From NCBI GenBank assembly GCA_900546315.1, contig URCP01000043.1:1-22785 (forward strand): a stretch of DNA of 22,785 nt, given 5' to 3'. The notes beneath the pieces were generated by a model. The model saw only the letters and a program-made list of their open reading frames with translations, did not search any database and was not told where the DNA came from. Shown here in pieces: positions 15,843-22,785 of this stretch. Position 1 is the stretch's first letter. Each line of letters opens with the position of its first letter. This DNA comes from an uncultured Eubacteriales bacterium (GTDB taxonomy: Bacteria; Bacillota; Clostridia; Oscillospirales; CAG-272). The translations under genes were made by a program, and so were the position numbers.

Positions 15843-16819
15843 GCGAAACCATTGTCAGAACTCATGACCTCTGCGTCGATTTCAGAATAAAGAGCCGCGC
15901 GTTCGGAAAGCCGGATATTCTCAGCGCCGTCAGAAACGCGAGCCTTGAGATACGCCGCGGCGAGACATTCGGGCTTGTCGGTGAGAGCGGGTGCGGGAAA
16001 TCGACACTCGCGGGTTCGCTCGTCCATTTCGTTCCGCTGACAGGCGGAACCATTGAGATGAACGGTGTGACTCTCGACAAAAACAGCGGAAAGTCGGATT
16101 GGAAATCGGCACGGAAGGGCGTCCAGATGATCTTTCAGGATCCGTTCGGCTCGCTGAATCCGCGCTTTCAGGTCTGGCAGCTGATCGCTGAACCGATGCT
16201 GCTCGCCGGAGAGGACGACGATAAGCTGATGCATGAGCGCGCTTCGGAGCTGCTTGAACAGGTGGGACTCTCGTCAAAGGACGCGGAGCGGAACATCTTC
16301 GAGTTCAGCGGCGGTCAGCGGCAGAGGATAGCTATCGCGAGAGCGCTCTCGGTGAATCCGGAGTTCATAATCTGCGACGAGCCGACCTCGGCGCTCGATG
16401 TCTCGGTGCATTCGCAGATCTGCAACCTGCTTCTCGATCTTCAGCAGAAGTATTCGCTGACCTATCTTTTCATAACCCACAATCTCGCGCTCGTGAGACA
16501 CCTCACCGACCGGATGGCGGTCATGTATATGGGACAGATTGTTGAGACCGGCAGCACCGATGAGATATTCGGTAACGCGTCGGGCGATTCGCTCCATCCT
16601 TACACGAAGGCGCTGCTGTCGGCGATACCGGAGGTTTACCCGACGCCCGGCAGGAAGCGGATAATTCTCGAGGGAGAGGTTTCGAGCCCGATAAACGCCG
16701 GGAATTCCTGCCGTTTCGCGCCGAGATGCCGGCACTGCCGCGAGGAATGCGGAAAGACGGCTATCAGCCCGCGCGTTGTCGGAAATGATCACACAACCTG
16801 CTGTCCGTACTTCGGATGA
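15839..16819 (+). CDS. DppF/OppF-type ABC importer ATPase
   Basis: Second nucleotide-binding subunit, 326 aa. Walker A GESGCGKST (48-56), Q-loop Gln100, signature FSGGQ (156-160), Walker B FIICDEP (176-182) and His214. The C-terminal Cys motif (Cys291, 297, 300, 304, 321, 322; CRFAPRCRHCREEC) mirrors that of its partner, including the additional Cys in RCxxC. GGAGG lies 8 nt before the ATG, which overlaps the partner's stop. It is the last gene of the importer operon and is followed by a hairpin. Confidence 0.94.
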   Translation: MSETIVRTHDLCVDFRIKSRAFGKPDILSAVRNASLEIRRGETFGLVGESGCGKSTLAGSLVHFVPLTGGTIEMNGVTLDKNSGKSDWKSARKGVQMIFQDPFGSLNPRFQVWQLIAEPMLLAGEDDDKLMHERASELLEQVGLSSKDAERNIFEFSGGQRQRIAIARALSVNPEFIICDEPTSALDVSVHSQICNLLLDLQQKYSLTYLFITHNLALVRHLTDRMAVMYMGQIVETGSTDEIFGNASGDSLHPYTKALLSAIPEVYPTPGRKRIILEGEVSSPINAGNSCRFAPRCRHCREECGKTAISPRVVGNDHTTCCPYFG

Positions 16820-16824
16820 ACAAA

Positions 16825-16850
16825 AGCTGTCCCGGGCTTCCGGGGCAGCT
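16825..16850 (+). terminator. Probable terminator of the importer operon
   Basis: AGCTGTCCCGG (16825-16835) pairs with CCGGGGCAGCT (16840-16850), 11 pairs with one G-U, 4-nt loop, 5 nt after the ATPase stop and preceded by an A-run. The following GTTATATAAT is only a weak U-tract, so termination may be partial. Confidence 0.6.
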
Positions 16851-16854
16851 GTTA

Positions 16855-16882
16855 TATAATACTGTAGTTGCCCAAAGCTAAC
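16855..16882 (+). promoter_or_regulatory. Candidate -10 box and imperfect GTTAG-N6-CTAAC-like repeat before the CydDC-like genes
   Basis: TATAAT at 16855-16860 is a consensus -10, but no good -35 lies 16-18 nt upstream because the terminator hairpin occupies that place. At 16867-16882 GTTGC-CCAAAG-CTAAC has the same 16-nt length and right half as the repeats at 7357 and 20524; the left half matches 3 of 5. It ends 21 nt before the start codon. Confidence 0.42.
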
Positions 16883-16903
16883 TTGAAAGGAAAAGAAAGT
16901 AGA

Positions 16904-18634
16904 ATGTTAAAAGCACGCCTTTTAAGGATTGTGCCGGAGAGCCGCAGATATATCGCCGCGAATATTATCTTCCAATGGATATCTCTCGCCGCGAACATCG
17001 CGATGATGACGTCGATAGCGACTCTTCTCGCCGATCTTTATCCGAGCCGCGAGTCCGACCGCGTTGTTCTGACGCTGGCTGTCGCGATGACGGCTGTAGT
17101 CGTCAGATTCGTATGTACGACACTCGCGTCAAAGATGAGTTTTCTGTCGTCGAAAGCTGTCAAGAAGACGCTCCGCGGGGAGATTTATGAAAAGCTCCTG
17201 CGTCTTGGCGCTTCTTACAATGAGCGGGTCAGGACCTCGGAGATCGTTCAGGTCGCCGTCGAGGGCGTAGATCAGCTCGAGACCTATTTCGGGGCTTATG
17301 TTCCGCAGTTCTTCTACGCGCTGCTCGCTCCGCTGACGCTTTTCGTGTATCTTTCGCGGATAAACATGATGTCGGCGGTGATCCTGCTGATCTGCGTACC
17401 GCTGATTCCGGTGGCGATCGCTGCGGTGCAGACCTGGGCGAAGAAGCTGCTCTCGAAATACTGGGGACAGTACACCGCGCTCGGCGACACGTTCCTCGAG
17501 AATCTTCAGGGTCTGACGACGCTGAAGATCTACCAGTCGGACGATTTCAAGAACGACGAGATGAACCGCGAGGCGGAGAAGTTCAGGAAGATCACGATGA
17601 AGGTGCTGACGATGCAGCTGAACTCGATCACGATAATGGATTTCATAGCCTACGGCGGCGCGGCGCTCGGTATGATCATCTCGGTCAGCCAGTTCAGAGC
17701 CGGGAACCTTTCTCTCGCGGGCTGTATACTGATAATCCTGCTCGCGGCGGATTTCTTCATTCCGATGCGCCAGCTCGGCTCGTTCTTCCATGTCGCGATG
17801 AACGGCATGGCGGCGAGCGATAAGATATTCGCGCTGCTTGACCTTCCGGAGTCAGACGAGAAGACGGCGGATTTTCCGAAGGATTCGGATATCGTCTGCC
17901 GGGATGTCCGCTTCTCCTACGAGCCGGAGCGCGAGATACTTCACGGTGTCAGCCTTGAACTGAAAAACGGCGCGTTCACCGCGATCGTAGGTGAGAGCGG
18001 ATGCGGAAAGTCGACGATCTCGTCGATACTAACCGGGAAGAACAAAGGCTATACCGGTACGATCAGCGTCGGTGGGACCGAACTCTCGGATATTTCCGAA
18101 AAGAGCCTGCTTGAAAATGTGACCTACATAAGCCACCACAGCTATCTCTTCAAGGGCACTGTGCGCGACAACCTGCTGATGGGCAGACCGGACGCCGACG
18201 ACAAGGCGCTCTGGGAGGTGCTCGAGCGGGTCAATCTCGCCGACTTCCTGCGCTCGGAGGACGGGCTCGACACGAAGCTATCGGAAAAGGCGGCGAACCT
18301 TTCCGGCGGACAGTGTCAGCGTCTAGCGCTCGCGCGTGCGCTTCTTCATGACAGCCCGGTGTACATTTTCGACGAGGCAACCTCGAATATCGACGTTGAG
18401 AGCGAGAATGATATACTCGCCGAAATTCACCGTCTCGCGAAGAGCAGAACTGTTCTTATGATATCTCATCGCCTCGCGAACATCACCGGCGCGGACGAAA
18501 TATATGTCATGGACAAAGGAAATATCGTCGGTCACGGAACGCACGAAAAACTGCTTGAAACCTGCCCGGCATATTCGGAGCTCTGGAACGCGCAGCAGGC
18601 GCTCGAGAACTATCATGGAAAGGAGAGCGTGTGA
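16904..18634 (+). CDS. CydD-like ABC exporter half-transporter
   Basis: Fused membrane/ATPase half-transporter, 576 aa, pairing with the next gene product. Six TM helices lie in 1-300; VDQLETYFGAYVPQFFYALLAP and the TLKIY segment are typical of CydD. The ATPase part has Walker A GESGCGKST (363-371), LSGGQ (466-470), Walker B VYIFDEA (486-492) and His522. The Q-loop Gln appears replaced by His411 (ISHHSYLF). The ATG at 16904 is preferred over an upstream TTG (16868) that lies in the repeat; the best purine run (AAAGG) is rather far upstream (13 nt). CydDC of E. coli handles cysteine/glutathione and has been linked to haem; no cydAB oxidase genes are near, so the cargo is open. Siderophore importers of this fold (YbtPQ, IrtAB) are alternatives. 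Confidence 0.9.
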   Translation: MLKARLLRIVPESRRYIAANIIFQWISLAANIAMMTSIATLLADLYPSRESDRVVLTLAVAMTAVVVRFVCTTLASKMSFLSSKAVKKTLRGEIYEKLLRLGASYNERVRTSEIVQVAVEGVDQLETYFGAYVPQFFYALLAPLTLFVYLSRINMMSAVILLICVPLIPVAIAAVQTWAKKLLSKYWGQYTALGDTFLENLQGLTTLKIYQSDDFKNDEMNREAEKFRKITMKVLTMQLNSITIMDFIAYGGAALGMIISVSQFRAGNLSLAGCILIILLAADFFIPMRQLGSFFHVAMNGMAASDKIFALLDLPESDEKTADFPKDSDIVCRDVRFSYEPEREILHGVSLELKNGAFTAIVGESGCGKSTISSILTGKNKGYTGTISVGGTELSDISEKSLLENVTYISHHSYLFKGTVRDNLLMGRPDADDKALWEVLERVNLADFLRSEDGLDTKLSEKAANLSGGQCQRLALARALLHDSPVYIFDEATSNIDVESENDILAEIHRLAKSRTVLMISHRLANITGADEIYVMDKGNIVGHGTHEKLLETCPAYSELWNAQQALENYHGKESV

Positions 18635-20316
18635 TGAACACTGAAAAACAGACAAAAAGACGCGGCGGATTCACCGTTATGGCACGGCTGATCGGGCTTG
18701 TGAAGCCGCTTTCGGGATTCATGATCCTCGCGATCCTGATGGGTCTCGCGGGAAATCTCTGCGCGTCATTCATTACGATACTCGGCGGGTACGCGATACT
18801 TGAAGTGCTCGGGATCGGCGCGGGGAAATCTCTCGTGGTGATTTTCACTCTCGCGGTTCTCTTCGCGCTTGTGCGCGCGGGGCTCCGGTACGCGGAGCAG
18901 TCCTGCAACCATTTCATCGCGTTCAAGCTGCTCGCGCTTATCCGCGACAAGGTGTTCAGGGCGCTTCGAAAGCTCTGCCCGGCGAAGCTCGAGGGGCGAG
19001 ACAAGGGCGACCTCATATCGGTCATAACGTCGGACATCGAGCTGCTCGAGGTTTTCTACGCGCACACGATTTCCCCGGCGGCGATAGCGCTGCTGTTCAC
19101 GGTGATCATGTGCCTGTTCATCGGCAGCTTCAATGTTCTGCTCGGACTTCTGGCGCTCGCGGCTTATCTGATAGTCGGGCTTCTGATACCGCTCGTCGTC
19201 TCGGGGCTCAGCGGGGACAACGGATTAAAATACCGCGCCGGCGCGGGTGAGCTCTCGGCGTTCGTGCTCGACAGTCTGCGCGGATTGTCCGAAACTCTCC
19301 AGTATAATCAGGGCGCGAAACGGCTCGGAGAGATGAACGCCCGCTCTGACGCCCTCAGCGCAGACGAGGAGAAGATGAAGCGTATCGCCGGAAGAAATTC
19401 CGCCGTTACGAATGTTGTCATTCTTGTTTTCGATCTTCTGATGCTTTTCTCGTCCGTGTCGCTCTACCGCGCGGGTGAGGTTAGTTTTGCCGGCGTCCTG
19501 ATACCGACGATGGCGATGATGAGCTCGTTCGGACCGTGCGTCGCGCTCGCGGCGCTCGGAAGCACGCTTCAGAACACGTTCGCCGCCGGAAACCGTGTGC
19601 TCGATATTCTCGATGAGACCCCGGTCACGGCGGATATAACGGGCAAGCCGGAGACGACGTTCGACGGCGCCGCGGCGAAGAACCTCTCATTCTCGTACGC
19701 TTCAACCGGAGAGCGGATACTTTCCGACCTGTCGCTCGACATACCGAAAGGAAGCGTCGTCGGCATAACCGGAAGGAGCGGCAGCGGAAAATCCACGCTT
19801 CTGAAGCTCTTCATGCGCTTCTGGCGGGCGACCTCCGGAGAGGCGGACATATCCGGAAGGTCGGTTGACGAGATAAACACCGCCGATCTTCGCGGGATGG
19901 AGAGCTTTGTCACGCAGGAGACGCATCTTTTCCACGACAGCATCAGAAACAACCTGAAGATAGCGAAGCTCGACGCGACAGACGAGGAGATCGAGAACGC
20001 CTGCAAAAAGGCGTCTGTCCACGATTTCATCATGACGCTGCCGCAGGGCTACGACACGCCTGTCGGAGAGCTCGGCGATACGCTTTCGGGCGGCGAGAGA
20101 CAGCGGATAGGTCTCGCGCGGGCGTTTCTGCATGACGCGCCGCTCATGCTTCTCGACGAGCCGACGAGCAATCTTGACAGTCTCAACGAGGCGGTAATAC
20201 TGAGGTCGCTCCGCGAGGAGAAGAGCGGAAGAACGATCATGCTTGTATCGCACAGAAAGTCGACGATGAGGATATGTGACAAGGTCTGCTCGGTCGAGCA
20301 CGGAAGACTCAGCTGA
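18634..20316 (+). CDS. CydC-like ABC exporter half-transporter
   Basis: Partner half-transporter, 560 aa. The membrane domain carries the CydC-like stretch RYAEQSCNHFIAFKLLALI and GDLISVITSDIELLE. The ATPase part has Walker A GRSGSGKST (380-388), Q-loop Gln428 (VTQETHLF), LSGGE (484-488), Walker B LMLLDEP (504-510) and the catalytic Glu509. The ATG overlaps the stop of the first half by 1 nt (TGATG) and has AGGAG 8 nt upstream, so the two are made together. A hairpin terminator follows. Heterodimer formation is inferred from pairing and from family knowledge; cargo as for the partner. Confidence 0.91.
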   Translation: MNTEKQTKRRGGFTVMARLIGLVKPLSGFMILAILMGLAGNLCASFITILGGYAILEVLGIGAGKSLVVIFTLAVLFALVRAGLRYAEQSCNHFIAFKLLALIRDKVFRALRKLCPAKLEGRDKGDLISVITSDIELLEVFYAHTISPAAIALLFTVIMCLFIGSFNVLLGLLALAAYLIVGLLIPLVVSGLSGDNGLKYRAGAGELSAFVLDSLRGLSETLQYNQGAKRLGEMNARSDALSADEEKMKRIAGRNSAVTNVVILVFDLLMLFSSVSLYRAGEVSFAGVLIPTMAMMSSFGPCVALAALGSTLQNTFAAGNRVLDILDETPVTADITGKPETTFDGAAAKNLSFSYASTGERILSDLSLDIPKGSVVGITGRSGSGKSTLLKLFMRFWRATSGEADISGRSVDEINTADLRGMESFVTQETHLFHDSIRNNLKIAKLDATDEEIENACKKASVHDFIMTLPQGYDTPVGELGDTLSGGERQRIGLARAFLHDAPLMLLDEPTSNLDSLNEAVILRSLREEKSGRTIMLVSHRKSTMRICDKVCSVEHGRLS

Positions 20317-20326
20317 ATAATGTTCG

Positions 20327-20348
20327 GGAGACCTCCTATGGGGTCTCC
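20327..20348 (+). terminator. Probable terminator of the CydDC-like operon
   Basis: GGAGACCTC (20327-20335) pairs with GGGGTCTCC (20340-20348) around a CTAT loop, 10 nt after the stop, followed by TTGTCAC. The stem is good, the U-tract short. Confidence 0.6.
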
Positions 20349-20432
20349 TTGTCACATTTGCCGAAACGCGGTACGTCTTTCAGGGCGCCGGGCGGTAATG
20401 TGAAAAAAATATCACAAATGCTCTGAAACCCC

Positions 20433-20461
20433 TTGCAAATCCGGGCTTTTTGTGGTACAAT
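20433..20461 (+). promoter_or_regulatory. Promoter of the ATC-hydrolase-family cluster
   Basis: TTGCAA (20433-20438), 17-nt spacer and TACAAT (20456-20461) with an extended TGG before the -10. Transcription from about 20468 gives a leader of about 97 nt carrying the inverted repeat at 20524. Confidence 0.78.
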
Positions 20462-20523
20462 ATGAATGTGAAGTTTTCTCTGGATGAACAGGCTGCCGAC
20501 GGCGGCTTTTAATGTAAAAATGA

Positions 20524-20539
20524 GTTAGCGTACACTAAC
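20524..20539. promoter_or_regulatory. Inverted repeat GTTAG-N6-CTAAC before the ATC-hydrolase-family cluster
   Basis: GTTAGCGTACACTAAC, flanked by one more pair (A/T), 25 nt before the ATG at 20565. Same half-sites, same 6-nt centre and similar distance to the start codon as the repeat at 7357-7372. Confidence 0.6.
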
Positions 20540-20564
20540 TGCATTGTAAACGGAGGCAGATCAT

Positions 20565-20869
20565 ATGGAATACTTTTCAAAGAAATACCGCCGCGACTGT
20601 CTGCTCGGGGCGGTCCCTTCTACGTGGGACTTCATCCTGAGTCAGGGTTCCGCAAACGCGGCGCTGCTCATCTGGCTTGCGGCGAGCGCCGTCTGCGCGG
20701 GCAGACTGAAAACAGAAGAGTAAATGTGATGTTCGGAGTTCTCGGCGTGCCGCTGTTCAGGGAGCACACCTGCGCCGTGGACGGTTACTGCGACTTCAAG
20801 CTGAAGCTTGTCGCGGAGCCGATGCCGTATGATCCGCCTGTGTTCTCGCGGGGGAAGGGGTTCAGGTGA
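20565..20869 (+). pseudogene. Broken ATC-hydrolase-family gene (N-terminal part and C-terminal part in different frames)
   Basis: An ATG at 20565 with GGAGG 8 nt upstream opens a 52-codon frame (MEYFSKKYRRDCLLG... to a stop at 20721-20723). Its NAALLIWLAASAV segment resembles the helix NELFALAFVAPYI of the intact paralogue at 21932. In another frame, around 20717-20869, NVMFGVLG...FREHTCAVDGYCDF closely matches the C-terminus of the intact paralogues (NVMITLQHG...HREHTIASGGDYCDY). About 90 central residues, including the CxxC segment, are missing. The simplest reading is an internal deletion with frame change near 20705-20725. Promoter and ribosome site remain intact, so a 52-aa peptide could still be made; a functional small protein is the alternative reading. 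Confidence 0.7.
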
Positions 20870-20880
20870 TACTATGATAA

Positions 20881-21192
20881 TCAGAAAATATTGATGAGAA
20901 TATAATACATGATATAGGAAACGCGTTCGCGTACTATGATTACGGGGACGAAAAGGGAATTGCCACCGCGTTTCCTGACAAGGACGCCGTCGCGCTGTAT
21001 ATATGCGGTTACGTCAGGGGAATGCTGAACGGCGGCTTCATGCGGACGACGAGCGGGCGCGGAGATGGCTTCATTGAGACCGATGCGATGGCGAAGGTTG
21101 ACAGGTATGTCCGTCTTGGAATGGAACTCGACGGGACATGGAACTTCGGGGAGTATGGGAAGCTCTACGATATGATAAGATATCCGGTCTGA
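20881..21192 (+). pseudogene. Orphan reading frame lacking a start codon (possible gene remnant)
   Basis: A frame open from 20881 to the TGA at 21190-21192 encodes about 103 residues with normal codon use and protein-like composition: GNAFAYYDYGDEKG, then ALYICGYVRGMLNGGF, then DRYVRLGMELDGTWNFGEYG. There is no ATG, GTG or TTG before an internal Met at about codon 49, and no ribosome site near the beginning; a TAA lies immediately upstream. The family is not recognised. It starts 11 nt after the broken ATC-hydrolase copy and ends 29 nt before the next gene. It may be the surviving 3' part of a gene whose 5' end was lost with the same deletion, or a gene with a non-standard start. Confidence 0.45.
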
Positions 21193-21221
21193 ACCGGGGA
21201 ATAATTTCAGGAGACGAGAAA

Positions 21222-21857
21222 ATGAAATATATTGGAATGCCCACCGGAATGTGGGTGTTGTTCGCGGGCTCATTCCGTGAACAGCTGACGAATGTGTTTG
21301 GCTATGACAAAGAAACAGCGGCGCGGATAACGAAGGAAGCGAAGCCGAGATACAAGGAGATAATTTACGGTCTGCCGGAATTTGAGAAGAAAGACCGGTT
21401 CAGAATGAATATTGTCAACTGCGCGATGCTATGCGCTTTTATCCTGTCGATGCCGCGCCGCCCCGAGGTCGGACCGCTGACCGATTACTACGCGAAGTCG
21501 ATGATGACCGGACCGATGCGCTGGTTTTGCCGGAAGAGCGCCGCGAAAAAATACACCGCGAAGGACATCGCGGGCATGAAAGCGACAGCGGAGCTGAGAG
21601 CAGCCGACCGCAACCCGTACTCGTGGAACATGGACTTATATGAATATCCGGACGGCAGCGGCTATGAGGCAAGATTTTCAAAGTGCGGGATCTGTGTTCT
21701 TATGAATAAGCTCGGGCTTTATGACCTGACGCCGGCGCTGTGCCATCTCGACTACACGATGAGCGAGGCGGGCGGAGGATGCGACTTTGTGCGGGAATAC
21801 ACGCTTGCCTCCGGTGGACCGTACTGCGACTGCGGATATAAAAAGAAAAGAGGTTAA
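21222..21857 (+). CDS. ATC (L-2-amino-thiazoline-4-carboxylate) hydrolase-family protein
   Basis: 211 aa, cytoplasmic, no signal peptide. The C-terminal half carries the family pattern: Cys155-x-x-Cys158 (CGICVLMNKLGL), Cys174 with LDYTM, then REYTLASGGPYCDC (191-204). The N-terminal half is helical (PRYKEIIYGLPE, NIVNCAMLCAFILSM). The start at 21222 has AGGAG 8 nt upstream; an earlier TTG-type start would run through the preceding orphan frame. Founding members open thiazoline rings on the way to L-cysteine, but most gut homologues are untested, and the conserved Cys residues could equally bind a metal. It shares its cluster with another intact copy and a broken one. Confidence 0.82.
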   Translation: MKYIGMPTGMWVLFAGSFREQLTNVFGYDKETAARITKEAKPRYKEIIYGLPEFEKKDRFRMNIVNCAMLCAFILSMPRRPEVGPLTDYYAKSMMTGPMRWFCRKSAAKKYTAKDIAGMKATAELRAADRNPYSWNMDLYEYPDGSGYEARFSKCGICVLMNKLGLYDLTPALCHLDYTMSEAGGGCDFVREYTLASGGPYCDCGYKKKRG

Positions 21858-21931
21858 CGGAGTATAAAAGCCCGGTGCCCGAGAATTATAAAAATTTGAA
21901 ACTTATCTGACGTGAAAGGATCAATCGCAAA

Positions 21932-22564
21932 ATGAAATACAACGGTTTTTATTTCGGTATTTTCCAAAGCCCGATGAAAAAGGTCATAGAGGAAAAATAC
22001 TGTCGTGAATACGCGGACGAGATAATGAAAAAGAGCAGAATGGTCTATCGTGACCTTGTCGGTGGCGCGGACGACATCGGTGACGACAATCCTATGGCGT
22101 ATAACGAGCTCTTCGCGCTGGCGTTTGTCGCGCCGTACATCGCGAGCGATAAGAAGATTCCGCCGGAGACGGTGCAGGAGATGATGCGCCGCTCGCTTTA
22201 TAAGATCAAGTGGTATTTCAGCATGACAAACCTCAACACCGTGCGCGGAAAGGCGGCGAACAAGAAGGTCATAATGAAATACGTAAAGTGGTACAATCCG
22301 GAAAAGGAGAAGCTCTATCCGACGTCGTTCATGGTCGATTTCGTCGGTCAGCCGCACGAGGGCGCGTGCTATTACAGGATAACGCGCTGTCCGATCTGCG
22401 TTTACACCGACAGACTCGGGGTATCCGAGCTGATGCCGCTCTTCTGCGAGCTTGACAACGTGATGATAACATTACAGCACGGCGTTCTGCACAGAGAGCA
22501 TACGATAGCTTCCGGCGGGGATTACTGCGATTACTATATAACCGGCGACCGCGAGAAGCTGTGA
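21932..22564 (+). CDS. ATC hydrolase-family protein, second intact paralogue
   Basis: 210 aa, soluble. It shares the family pattern with its neighbour: Cys153-x-x-Cys156 (RCPICVYTDRLG), FCELDNVM (171-177, with Cys172 and Asp175), and HREHTIASGGDYCDYY (187-202, with Cys199). The two are clearly diverged outside these blocks, so this is an old duplication. GAAAGGA lies about 12 nt before the ATG. The 74-nt gap after the first copy is AT-rich and has no clear terminator, so they may share a transcript. Function as for the neighbour; not assigned beyond family. Confidence 0.83.
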   Translation: MKYNGFYFGIFQSPMKKVIEEKYCREYADEIMKKSRMVYRDLVGGADDIGDDNPMAYNELFALAFVAPYIASDKKIPPETVQEMMRRSLYKIKWYFSMTNLNTVRGKAANKKVIMKYVKWYNPEKEKLYPTSFMVDFVGQPHEGACYYRITRCPICVYTDRLGVSELMPLFCELDNVMITLQHGVLHREHTIASGGDYCDYYITGDREKL

Positions 22565-22573
22565 CGAAAATGA

Positions 22574-22613
22574 GCTGACGCGGGATATCCGCGTCAGCCG
22601 GTGAAAATTCACC
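22574..22613 (+). terminator. Tandem hairpins after the ATC-hydrolase cluster
   Basis: GCTGACGCGG (22574-22583) pairs exactly with 22589-22598 around a 5-nt loop, 9 nt after the stop. A second small hairpin, GGTGAA/TTCACC (22600-22613), is followed by TTTCATATATTT. Together they are a likely, though not textbook, transcription end. Confidence 0.55.
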
Positions 22614-22785
22614 TTTCATATATTTCGAAGAAATCGCGTATCTTCCGCGAGCGGGCTATGTTCAGAATTTTCTGTAAATGCCTACCCCCATGGTAAAACA
22701 GTGCATATTTTAAGATCGTCCGAGCCTGAGGCAGAAGCAGAGCTACCGCCTATGGCGGCGCGTAGCGTCCTTGACAGGTTGGCAT
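22614..22785. other. Non-coding right edge with a GC-rich hairpin
   Basis: No convincing gene on either strand. GCTAC (22742-22746) pairs with GTAGC (22762-22766) enclosing CGCC-TAT-GGCG. The sequence ends in TTGACAGGTTGGCAT, where the next feature is cut off. It was not recognised as an RNA gene or insertion-sequence end. Confidence 0.4.

Noticed and set aside
16868..16903. TTG start 12 codons upstream for the CydD-like gene
   Set aside because: It lies within the inverted-repeat-like site, has no ribosome site and is not needed by the family N-terminus.
20881..21273. Minus-strand frame of 130 codons over the orphan frame
   Set aside because: No ribosome site or promoter on that strand and composition poorer than the plus-strand frame; the plus strand also fits neighbouring gene direction.
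22690..22785. Insertion-sequence end or tRNA at the right edge
   Set aside because: No terminal repeat partner, no transposase frame and no cloverleaf could be drawn from the visible bases.

Overview
The window looks like chromosomal DNA of an uncultured Clostridia-type Firmicute. The grounds are strong AGGAGG-type ribosome binding sites, sigma-70/SigA-type promoters, many lipoproteins with Thr/Asp/Glu-rich linkers after the lipobox, L-2-amino-thiazoline-4-carboxylate (ATC) hydrolase-family genes, and moderately high GC with C/G-ending codons. No rRNA, tRNA, CRISPR array or transposase was recognised. The taxonomic call is inference.

Left arm (1-7133, all on the minus strand). A LacI-family regulator (6036-7070) has its own near-consensus promoter. 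It is followed by a five-gene operon read leftwards: metallo-beta-lactamase-fold hydrolase, family 1 solute-binding lipoprotein, HpcH/HpaI-type aldolase, D-2-hydroxyacid dehydrogenase, and a GH36 alpha-galactosidase that runs off the left edge. Three near-identical palindromes (TGTAAnCGnTTACA) sit at the regulator promoter (one) and the operon promoter (two), so the regulator probably controls itself and the operon. The gene set suggests uptake and breakdown of an alpha-galactoside and/or a sugar acid cleaved to short 2-oxo acids.

Middle (7134-16850, plus strand). A strong promoter and a leader with two hairpins precede three secreted lipoproteins: a Big2-domain protein, an FMN-binding-domain protein with a flavinylation motif, and a smaller protein sharing a domain with the first. 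A structured spacer follows, then a tight operon: an unrecognised 218-aa cytoplasmic protein and a complete Dpp/Opp-type ABC importer (binding lipoprotein, two permeases, two ATPases).

Right arm (16851-22785, plus strand). A heterodimeric CydD/CydC-like ABC exporter pair is followed by a terminator, a promoter, a broken ATC-hydrolase-family copy, an orphan reading frame with no start codon, and two intact ATC-hydrolase-family paralogues.

The most interesting signal is a 16-nt inverted repeat, GTTAG-N6-CTAAC. It occurs in the leader of the lipoprotein operon, in front of the CydDC-like pair (imperfect left half) and in front of the ATC-hydrolase cluster. The half-sites resemble those of DtxR/IdeR iron boxes, though the spacing differs. 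With a putatively flavinylated lipoprotein, a Dpp-type importer (some family members carry haem) and CydDC-like proteins (linked to thiol and haem handling), this suggests one co-regulated, perhaps iron- or haem-linked, acquisition and redox island. That link is a hypothesis.
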